Origin: Neelides folsomi
Lineage: Eukaryota > Arthropoda > Collembola > Neelipleona > Neelidae
Direction of reading: 5' to 3'
NCBI GenBank assembly: GCA_034687125.1
Contig: JAQGBZ010000095.1
Span: 1 to 64,000, forward strand
Length of the DNA stretch: 64,000 nt
In this document: in pieces, positions 55,511 to 64,000 of the stretch
Layout: each line of letters begins with the position of its first letter
Position numbering within the stretch: position 1 is the stretch's first letter
The notes under the pieces: generated by a model
Seen by the model: the letters and a program-made list of their open reading frames with translations, nothing else
Databases searched by the model: none
What the model was told of the DNA's origin: nothing
Program-made: the position numbers and the translations under genes

Positions 55511-57150
55511 AAAGGGATATGAATCCTTAATTTCATTTACCGCCGCGTGTCTCCCAGACTCATCCTCTCACTCGATTCCTCTTCAACTGATCATCTGATA
55601 ACGCGACCCTTATCTCCCAACTCTCAACATTGTCACTTTCAAGGATCAATCTCGCCTGTCTCATGCTAACTATAAAGGCTATTAAAATTTATGCACATTA
55701 ATATTTAACCAAATTGAATCCAAAATTAAATATAAAGGTTGATCACTTCTACTTCTACTTTACTTGTATTAAAATAAAATATTGATAGTTACATGCCTAG
55801 TTATTAACTCTAATGTCCACTTCAGTATTTTCCTATAAATTAAAGGGGATTTATCGAGGTTTGGATCTAAGGATTAAAAATCGGATTTAAAAAACAGGAC
55901 AAGTAGGAATTTAAATCAACCACTTGCACTCTTCAAAAGGGAGCGTGCAAGACGCGTGAGCTCCTCTTCCAATGAATCAAATGTAAGGATTAAAAATATT
56001 GGAAAGAGTTAAAATGTTTAGATAATACTCTTGGAGCATCAACAAATCAACATTAACACTATTATCGAACTATTAAATGTTGGAAGCAAATGAAGGATGA
56101 TCCGTGTATTTGCTATAGTGTGAAGAGTGAAAGTAGTTGTATTAAATGTACAATAAGGGCGCAGCATCCTTTTTCCCATCTTACCCGGATTTGCGGATGA
56201 TGTTGGAGAGGAAATGAGGAAGGCCAATGGAGGGAGAAAGGAGGCGCCGAGGGCGGAGATTTCCAAGGGATCTCTTCGTCCCACTTCCAAAGGATCTGCT
56301 CATTTCAAGGGAGCCCTTCAGTCCATCATCTCTTCAACATTAACTCAAAAGAGTTTGGTTCATCTGAACGTTTATTCCTTAAATTGTGAGTTTAGCTCAA
56401 TTTCAATTTAAGTCGATTCTTCATTTGGATAAAAATCATTAAAATCAAAAATTATTGGTAAAAATAAACAGTTTATTTGAAATAGGCAAATATTGTCATT
56501 TTTCACTGATCATTAAATCACAATGATATGATCATTAAAAGAGACAATAATTAACAAGTAAATATATTACTTTATTGACTGGCTCAGATCCTGCTAGTTT
56601 CATCTTGTATTTATTATTATAAAAACATTGTATAAAAATTATAATATAATAAGAGATTAAAGCGTTCTATTACAATTCATCACTTTTACTTTTTAAATCT
56701 TGAAATTGGAATATTATCTCTTAATTTAAATAATACCATTATAATGTCTATTTGTTTTCTGATGCAAAGAGAGATACTTGTAGGATTCATTTGTATTTAA
56801 TGAGATTAACAAACGAAAAATCCTGTATAACTCAATTTTATTGATGTTTCTTGAATAATTACAAATATTTACTGTGTATTCAGAAAGTCATCATTAGCTT
56901 TAGTTTAACATTCAATATACTTTTATAAATTAGTCAACACAAGTGTGTTTATTTACGCCCTGTTAAACAATCATTGACTTTAGATTATCTTGTAAGAAGC
57001 GGTCGTGAGAGTGAGCCGCGTTCCATTCTTTTACCATATCAAGCGAGATTGAACAGATTTCTCAATCTATCTACAACTATTAAGATTTTAACTGACTTGG
57101 CTTTTTAGGTAGTTCGGAAGATGAGGAACTGAAACAGAGGAAAGAAAAAG

Positions 57151-57158
57151 TATAAAAG
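57151..57158 (+). promoter_or_regulatory. TATA box candidate
   Basis: TATAAAAG lies 36 bp before the ATG of the bHLH gene. If used, the 5' UTR would be only a few nucleotides long, so an upstream non-coding exon is also possible. Confidence 0.4.
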
Positions 57159-57186
57159 CAAATTTCATCTCAACATTTTAACAAAG

Positions 57187-58015
57187 ATGTTTGGAGATTT
57201 GAGTGGTCGAGGGGTCGAAAATTCCACCGGCGGTCCTTCGTCTCCCGGCCCTTCAAACAACTCCGATTTCTCCTCCGAATACGAAGACATTGATCTAGAA
57301 ATGGACGATTCCGACTTTGACATTCATCCTGAAGAGAAAAAAGCGGAAATTCAAGGGACCGTTCCTTGGAACTTCAAAAACGACACAGTTAAGCTCATTT
57401 CTAAATTCATTATCTCTCCAAAATCTCTCACCCTCAAATATTTTTATTTTCATTTAAGATATAAATTAGTTAATTATTAATAATATTATAAGAGATATAG
57501 GTTAATTCATAGTTTGTAAACATTTCTTAATTCCTTAATTAAAGGCTGGATGCTCTTTACCTTCCCAAAGTCTTCCACAACGATTTCCAAACCATCCCAA
57601 AGGACTTAAAATAGCCCCAGTCAGAGTCCCGAGAAAAATATTTACAAACAGTCGTGAGCGTTGGAGGCAACAGAATGTGAGTGGGGCTTTTAGCGAACTC
57701 CGCCGTCTTGTCCCGACTTACCCGCCCGATCGCAAATTGTCTAAGAATGAAATTCTTCGTTTGGCCATTCGGTACATCAAACTCCTTAGCTCCGTTCTCG
57801 ACTATCAAGACGAGTCAGAGGAGAAAATGATGGCTGGGAATGGGGAAGGACAAATTTCTCGTCATCACATCCCTTCAACTACACGGAGCAACCAACAAGA
57901 AAGGGTCAACGAAGGGGTTGAAGAGTCAAAGAATCTGTTTACATTCACACACCCAAATCCAGTGAAAATCAAAGAGGAAGGGGCTGACTTCTACTTTAAT
58001 GACAATGATAATTAA
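57187..58015 (+). CDS. TAL1/SCL/LYL-type bHLH transcription factor (HLH3B orthologue)
   Basis: Two exons (57187-57387 and 57545-58015, phase 0) give 223 residues. The bHLH domain (about 94-150) reads [20 protein letters not shown], then [20 protein letters not shown] and [15 protein letters not shown], nearly identical to vertebrate TAL1/LYL1/TAL2 and fly HLH3B. The RERWRQQN basic region and [15 protein letters not shown] loop are diagnostic for this subfamily. Flanks are Ser/Pro- and Asp/Glu-rich, typical of activation regions. The C-terminus has a VKIKEE sumoylation-like motif. As a heterodimer with E proteins (Daughterless) it binds E-boxes and acts in blood or neuronal specification. It is short, as in insects. 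Confidence 0.95.
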
Positions 58016-59717
58016 TGAATCTCATATGGTGAATGAATAATTAATCATCTTCAATGTGACAAACAGAAAATATGAATATATTGTATAAATACACAAAAGT
58101 CAATAAAATATTCATATAAATATACAGAGTGTCTCAAATGTCCTAAATATATTTATTGTTGATATAAGAAATTGCCATTTAAAATAATGACTTGTTGTGT
58201 ACAAAAACGAGAATGGCTTGTCAAACCAATCATTCATTATTTCTCATCTCATGAATCATTGAATGAATTAAGTTCAATTGTTTTACTCATCCACTTGACT
58301 TTAATGCATTTAGCTAATAATATTTACCATCATTCCTGATATATACTATATTAAATATAGGTCATCTTTGTAGGATTCAAGTATATAATTTGAGGAAATA
58401 ACAAATACATTTATTTATATTGTGTTGTATTAACTAACAATAAGTAAATATAGGAAGTAAGTAAAGGAAGTTCATAAAGAATAATGCATTTAATATGATG
58501 TATAGTAGTAGAGTTTGCAACTTGAATAATAGTTTAACAAGTTATATGCGACAGATATATACTAAAATATTAGATAGTTTGATCTTTTAAGCTTTATTCT
58601 CATCCTCCGGTGCCTGGTTGGAGACGATAAGAACCAAAGTAGGAAAAGCGTTCCTTTCCTTATTTTATCTCACTCAACCAGCGATCCTCACAACTACCCC
58701 CAAATTCACTTCAAATGCTTCCCGAAAAGTCGAAAAGTTGATGAAAGTTACTCAGAGTTGAAAAAAAGAAACTTTCAGTTCTTGGCCATTCTAATATTTC
58801 AAAAAAATGAATTTTCTGGAAAGTCAAAAATACACAATCCATTTCCGTTTGCCATTTAAATTGCTACAAGTTTGGAATTAAGGATAAAGCTTATAAAAAT
58901 GATACGATAAATTCAACAAAAGAATTCAATTTCTCAACTCCCTCAATGAATTTAAACAGGCGATTTCGGAATTAATAATATTTGAGAACGTCGGTGAGGA
59001 ATAGGCAAATGATTATAAAATAAAGAGGATCGGAGAGATTGGTTCGGTGGTCGGATAAAAAGTGTGAATCGAAACGGGGCTGGCCGCGTGCCCCTCACGC
59101 GCCCCATTCTGGCCCATTCAACAATTTGTCCCGTCAAAAGTGCATCTCGTGGAAGATAACATTTACCCTATCTGATTTCTTCATCCCCCACCAACCCAAC
59201 CGCCACACGGATCACACTGTTCAATAATTCTACAATTGTCCATATAATAAAATTGCGTCAATTTAAGCATCATCGTTAGCTTTTTTCGTTCAGTTATGAC
59301 GTTATGAGTTATGACATGACCTTATGAGTTTCATATATAAAATGCGTTAAAGGTTAGTTATCTATTTTTATTATTTTAAATATCCGCCCATTTCCGATTT
59401 AATACATCATTGAACACGTCCGTGCTTTTTCATAAACTTTATTTATCGGCAAATTCATGTGAGCTCATAAAACATCTCAAATTGACATTCTACACTCTAC
59501 AGACCTGAAAGTTAGGATTTTGATATTTAACGTTAATCTTATAAATTGGAAATATTAATATGCGGAAATAAAAGCACAATGTACAGGGTGGGCCATAATA
59601 TGCTTTTTAAAAAAACAATCGTCTAAAAAAGAAAGCAACTTAAGGCCCACCCTGTACATATACCATAATATAATGCCCAATAAATACTTTTTAATAAATT
59701 ATAAAAAATTATTATTA
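58016..59717. other. Convergent spacer with a MITE and a GC-rich block
   Basis: Lies between the stops of the bHLH gene and RP2. At 59050-59115 there is a short GC-rich block (GGGGCTGGCCGCGTGCCCC) unlike the AT-rich surroundings, a possible regulatory element. A mariner-like end motif (TACAGAGTGTCTCAAATGTC) occurs at about 58124. The MITE is listed separately. Confidence 0.45.
59584..59654. mobile_element. Mariner-type MITE, sibling of the one at 1193
   Basis: Ends CAGGGTGGGCC/GGCCCACCCTG with TA duplicated outside (59582-59583, 59655-59656). It is 71 bp, palindromic and without coding capacity. Its terminal sequence and AAAAAAGAAAG core match the element at 1193-1290, so both were mobilised by the same transposase family. 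Confidence 0.8.
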
Positions 59718-61061
59718 CTATTTGGGAGTATTGGGAGATTCATCTTGAGCAAGGAAAAGGGTGATCGACCGAATTTCATTCATTTCCTTTTCTTCAATTC
59801 GCACAATGTTTCTTTTCTGAAATAAAAGAGTCTTAAAAACCAATTCCACAAAGGTCAAAAGTTAAGGATGGCTGAAAATGATTAAAAATAACCTTTTCCC
59901 TGAGGAACTTCATGACGCTAGGCTCATCGGGAAACACAAGCTCCCTTACGGGAGACTTAAAAGGTTTTGTTACTGGAACAAACGACTCGTTTTCATTAGC
60001 AGTCATGTCACGTCTAATAAACAATTAAAATAACTTATAAATTATTTCTTGACAAACGATAAGAGCATTCTTATCATTTCTCTCTTACTCAAACTTATTG
60101 TTAGTTGGGAGTTGGCTAAATTATTCATGTAAATATTTAACATAAGTCTATGGACTTTTCGGATCATATTTCATATTGTTCAAAAGTTGAAAAATCTATT
60201 TATGAGTATGTATAATAAAAGAGAGTGTATTACCCAGACGGTATATGAAGAATATCACTAAGAGATCCTTGGAACAAAGACCAATTGTTCTCATGCTGTG
60301 AAGGAGTAAAGTCATATACAGAATCCCATGTAGTTGAAAACCTCGAGAGGCGTGCAGCTTTAAAATGACCCTCGATTCCTCGGTAGTTTAAGTAATAAGG
60401 ACCAACGGCTATTGAACTACATGTCTCGATCACTGGGTCGGAAGGAGAAGATGAGAAAATTTGGATTCCAATTGAATCCCTCAAACGGATTTGTCCAGCG
60501 GCTGCCATCAAAAGACTCTTTTTTGTATCCCTCATGAACACACTACCAAAAATTAAAAGTAAGTTAACCAACTATTAACTTTAATTATGAATCACCCAAA
60601 TATTATTCAAGCAAAATCACCTTCCAGTAACAGGTCCAAGTACAATTTGGCAATTTTCACAGTCATCAATCGTCACAGAGTCCAAGTTGATGAGTGCAAA
60701 TATTTTTGAATTAGTACAATTCCGAATTATTAGTTGTTGACCGGGATTATCGTCTTTCATAACAATAGAATCCAATTCATTTTCCACAATGTAGTCCTTG
60801 ACTTTCTCTCTCGTATCCCTATATAGTAAACGTAATTATTGTTTATTAGAAATTAAACCTATTTAAACAACGAAGGTGTGAAAATCAATTGCATCTATTC
60901 AAAATATCAATCTAATTTAATTGTAAATTAGGGTTTATACAACGTGGTAAAGTTTGGACTTTAATAAATTGATTATGAGAGTTCTCGTACCAAGAGTATT
61001 GTTTCTTTGCAGTTGCTTCTTGTTCGGAATTCTCCCTCGATTTGGAACAACAGGAACCCAT
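59718..61061 (-). CDS. RP2: RP2 (XRP2), ARL3 GTPase-activating protein, TBCC domain
   Basis: Five exons (61061-60991, 60818-60621, 60542-60234, 60013-59893, 59816-59718) give 265 residues. The start MGSCCSKS carries the N-myristoyl glycine and palmitoyl cysteines that anchor RP2 to membranes. QYSWD matches the family, and the beta-helix TBCC domain follows with DCENCQIVLGPVTGSVFMRD, the arginine finger in GQIRLRD (R109, human R118) and the partner glutamate in DPVIETCS (E129, human E138). RP2 stimulates ARL3 GTP hydrolysis to release lipidated cargo in cilia and the Golgi. Human RP2 is 350 residues with an NDPK-like C-terminal domain; here only a short unrelated tail follows. An in-frame ATG at 61115 would add 18 residues and hide the acylation site, so it was not chosen. 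Confidence 0.94.
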
Positions 61062-63943
61062 AGCTTTGACAGAAAGAGTAAATTGTTTACTTCTCAATGA
61101 GGTTCGAAGTCCCATTGGTTCTTCGGTGACATTAAAAGTCTTTTAAATTATTTATTAAAATACACCTCAGGATAAACCCATGTCGTTGGTTTGTTGACGG
61201 TTTCGGTCCCGTCGTCAGGGTGGTTGAAGCGAGGCGAAGGCGCTTCTGCTATATACAGATAGAATAGAACTTATAAATTTTATGTATGCATAAGTGAGCA
61301 TATACTACATAAATATGAATTCACGAGTCTTAACACTAATAGAGGTACATAATAATACATCCATATAATCAAACTCTTAATATGTATGGATTCTTAAACT
61401 ATTGCAATTCTATTGTTTCTCCTCCTTGCTGGGTCAAATATAAATAATAAAATTTTATTGATTATTATACACCTTGTTATGAAACTTATGATGGTCAATG
61501 TAAGTCAATATATGATTACCTAGATTATGATACCCTGAATTTGGAATTGGAATTTCATCGTCAAGCTTCAACATTCCCATGTTAATTAACCATTTTATAG
61601 TAAAGTTTTAATGACCCCAAGACCTAAATGATTTTCTTATTCTTTGAACAAATGCTATAAAAAACATACAACTTAGATTATAGAAAGCCATCATCTAAGA
61701 TTGTTATTAAATTCTCATTCAAGTTCTTGGTATAATATTTCTCAATATCATAAGAGTAAATCTATCGAATTTTATACGTATTCCCCATTTATTCAATTAC
61801 GGCAATTAGTATCAATCCACACCTTGGTCTTAATGGAATTTCATCTTCTTAGGCTCACTTATCACTTTTGATAAATTACTGAAAAAATCCGCCATGCTTT
61901 GTAATCAGTTTAATTCCCAAGACCTTTGCCATCCGGTTTTCCTATCTATTTAATACTTTAATTATGTGAAAAGAAGGGGAAAGGATTAATTGATATAATG
62001 AAAGGCTGTTGAGTTGAGTCAAGGTCTCAAGGCTTCTTCCAATTGTCTTTGATGGAATAACATAGTATCATATATCTCAATCCGAAAGAAATATTGTCAA
62101 TATATTATAGTAGGTATGCATATTCAATGACCAATATGTATAAATATTATGGTACATGGTACATCACTATACACAATACAAATAAAGATAAAATGGATAC
62201 CCTTTATCCATACAGTATGGATAGTTACTATTTACCATACTTTAAGATATGTATGAACCATTCTGCCTTCACGTATAAAATAAACCAAGTGGAACCTTCC
62301 TTGTCGAAAAAAGATAAATATACATAAACACTACTATAGATTTGTATAAGTGGTTGTAAAGGCTAATACCAGTAATATGAGAGTTGAACCATTAAAATAT
62401 ATGTGGTTGTTTGAGTTAAAGGGTTTTACTCAATGACTTGCGCCTTTTCATTAATTTCCTCGTCCACATTCAACTCTTGGAAAATATAATAGTTATAATA
62501 TAATAGTTTTCCTATTATTCAAATTCATCGTAAAGTTGAGACGAGCGAGGTTAAAAAATTGAGTGTGTTGTAACAGGTTGCGCCTCGAGCTCTGGGATTC
62601 CTCAGTATCGATACTCTAAATAGGCGAAATTTGGCTGTGCAGCTGACGACGTGGATCACCACAAACAGTCACCAGTTTACCTCTCAAAGGGGTTGAGTTT
62701 AATTTATTTAATACACGCACTTTCCTCTTCTTTTAATCGTCGACTCCATTGTGAAAAAGAGATAACCAATCTCGACAAACAATCCCTATTATTAATTTAC
62801 TAAAAGAGCTTTAAATAATTTTAGAAAAATAGTTTTAGTTAGCGATTCAGAATTGTTGTGATTAAGAAAAATGTTAAATTAGATTTTAAAAAGTGTTAAT
62901 TATATCAAACTAAAGTGTGATAATTCAACTACGTCCATAATTTTTTTAAAAAAGTTTCTAATTGGTTGAATCCGTGAAATATGCTGCATTGTTTTTACCT
63001 ATTTTTTACCTCATCGTGTAGATTCTCGAGCTTTTAATCCCAAGTGTAAATACGAAACGGTGAATGGTGAGTATTCGGATTTTATATTTTGATTTTTAAC
63101 ATTTAACATTTTTGGTCATCAACCTACTTCATTTAATTTAAATACCTTATAATTATTTATAACATTAAATTTCAAAAGGTGAAAGTTTTTCAACCGATTC
63201 TAATGAATAACAAAATAACATTATGTATGTATTTAGATATTTATTTTTTATAAAGTCCTTCCTGGGAACTTGATTGTGACAAATTCTTGGAAATGTGTTT
63301 ATCAATCAAGTGTCAATAGTTCATATTACAGTGAATAAACCCATGTACATACTCCATAAACATTTACTTATAAATATCATATTGCAAAAATATGCAAATA
63401 ACTAAAAGTAAGTACCATATCATATTGATAAGCAATTAAATCCAATTCCATTTATCCTTGCCGTATGTATAACGTAAAATGGAAGCTTTAGAAGGCTATA
63501 TGATAACTACATTAAATCAAAATACTGATAAAGTCGACGATACAAGACCTACAAATAAAATTTAATGAATATACCTACCTATAAAGTACCTAATAAATAC
63601 AAATAGATAGACATCATTTAGCATATTATGCATATGAAAATTATTAAATGAACACAATACTTTTCATATTATAATATTAACTGCCAATATTTATCATTGT
63701 ATATTCAGTGGTATTACTATTTCACGAATAAAAGTAAAATATTCTGCTGATATATGATTTGTTGATTATAAACATTAGAATTAGTTGTAAAGTAATTAGG
63801 AAAGTCATTCTTACATGGTAAGTGGTTCTTTAATGCAGGCCTCGTTCTTTCCAGATCAATCCCAGACCTTTTGAAGAGGCTTCAGTAAAGTTGAGAGACT
63901 TCAGCGTGAATTTAAGTGAGGGATGACTCGTGATCGAAGAAGA
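61062..63943. other. Divergent spacer upstream of RP2 and the next gene
   Basis: Contains the RP2 promoter (61062-61260 is GC-richer), AT-rich filler, and a GC-rich patch at 62570-62700 likely to be the promoter of the rightmost gene. GTGAGT at 63067 and CAG at 63836-63838 look like splice signals bounding a 5' UTR intron of that gene. No protein gene is seen within. Confidence 0.4.
61200..61218 (-). other. Hammerhead-like core motif (CTGACGA...GAAAC)
   Basis: On the minus strand CTGACGA is followed after 7 nt (CGGGACC) by GAAAC and then CGTC. This is the conserved core order of hammerhead ribozymes, which Penelope-like retroelements carry in their terminal repeats. Stem II would be only two or three pairs and stem I is not evident, so a working ribozyme is unlikely. 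It may be a small scar of such an element, or chance. Confidence 0.25.
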
Positions 63944-64000
63944 TGAGGGAAATGTGTTCAAAAATTCGTAAAGGAATGTTGCCGGTGGACGTCGACGGGA
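63944..64000 (+). CDS. Start of an unidentified gene (partial)
   Basis: An exon appears to open at 63839 after TAATGCAG. Its three frames contain early stops except from the ATG at 63944, which stays open to the window edge (MREMCSKIRKGMLPVDVDG, 19 residues). Two short upstream frames precede it: one spans the putative 5' UTR splice (ATG at 63064-63066), the other is seven codons starting at 63924. The CG-rich codons at the end (CCGGTGGACGTCGACGGG) contrast with the spacer and support coding. Nothing can be said about function. Confidence 0.4.

Larger units (their letters stand above)
54227..57186. other. Divergent regulatory region, CKAP5 and TAL1-like gene
   Basis: Three kilobases between the two start codons. 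54227-54600 should be the CKAP5 promoter. Around 55380-55680 and 56160-56320 the sequence is GC-richer than its surroundings, with a hairpin at 55467-55510 and an overlapping E-box/GATA motif at 55592-55600 (CATCTGATA). These are enhancer candidates for the bHLH gene. No protein is recognised. Confidence 0.45.

Noticed and set aside
58124-58160. Single mariner-like end (TACAGAGTGTCTCAAATGTC)
   Set aside because: No partner inverted repeat was found within 1.5 kb, so an element cannot be delimited.
61062-61115. RP2 start at 61115 (MGLRTSLRSKQ)
   Set aside because: It is in frame, but would bury the MGSCCSK acylation site that defines RP2 N-termini.

Overview
The window is nuclear DNA of an AT-rich invertebrate, very probably an arthropod. 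Genes are split by many short GT-AG introns. Two tRNA genes have eukaryotic internal promoters and T-run terminators. Two short runs of CCTAA/TTAGG, the arthropod telomere repeat, occur internally, and mariner-type inverted repeats are scattered through introns and spacers. A spliced, secreted GH43 glycosidase of bacterial or fungal type points to a soil animal rich in acquired carbohydrate enzymes. A springtail fits best, but this is inference; I cannot name the species.

Layout. 1-6.2 kb (+): the end of a mucin-like surface protein, a small membrane protein rebuilt from five exons, and two tandem tetraspanins with matching exon structure. 6.9-12.8 kb (-): a phospholipid phosphatase with a 4 kb first intron and a tRNA-Gly inside another intron. 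15.7-19.0 kb (+): CPSF3, the pre-mRNA 3'-end endonuclease. 19.5-24.9 kb (-): an SLC9B/NHA cation-proton antiporter whose last intron holds transposon debris. 28.6-29.0 kb (-): a small secreted glycine-rich precursor. 30.1-33.1 kb (-): the GH43 enzyme with a mariner relic in its first intron. 33.7 kb: tRNA-Asp. 34.2-35.1 kb (-): an unrecognised 268-residue protein. 36.6 kb (+): a small membrane protein behind a TATA box. 37.8-39.8 kb (+): CWC27, a spliceosomal cyclophilin. 40.4-43.9 kb (-): a two-pass membrane protein tentatively of DUF4792/DUF4793 type. 45.3-54.2 kb (-): an XMAP215/CKAP5/Msps microtubule polymerase in 18 exons. 57.2-58.0 kb (+): a TAL1/SCL/HLH3B bHLH factor. 59.7-61.1 kb (-): RP2, the ARL3 GAP. 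From about 63.9 kb (+): the start of another gene that runs off the window.

Most genes are unrelated housekeeping or developmental genes placed side by side. The only true cluster is the tetraspanin pair. CPSF3 and CWC27 both act in mRNA maturation, but their proximity looks accidental. The observations I rate highest are a CKAP5 that lacks TOG3 and the C-terminal domain, a GH43 gene that looks transferred and domesticated, an RP2 without its NDPK-like half, and a possible new secreted peptide precursor. I see no CRISPR array, operon or other prokaryotic system. Exon borders were read by eye from splice signals and reading frame, and every multi-exon model given below keeps frame from start to stop.
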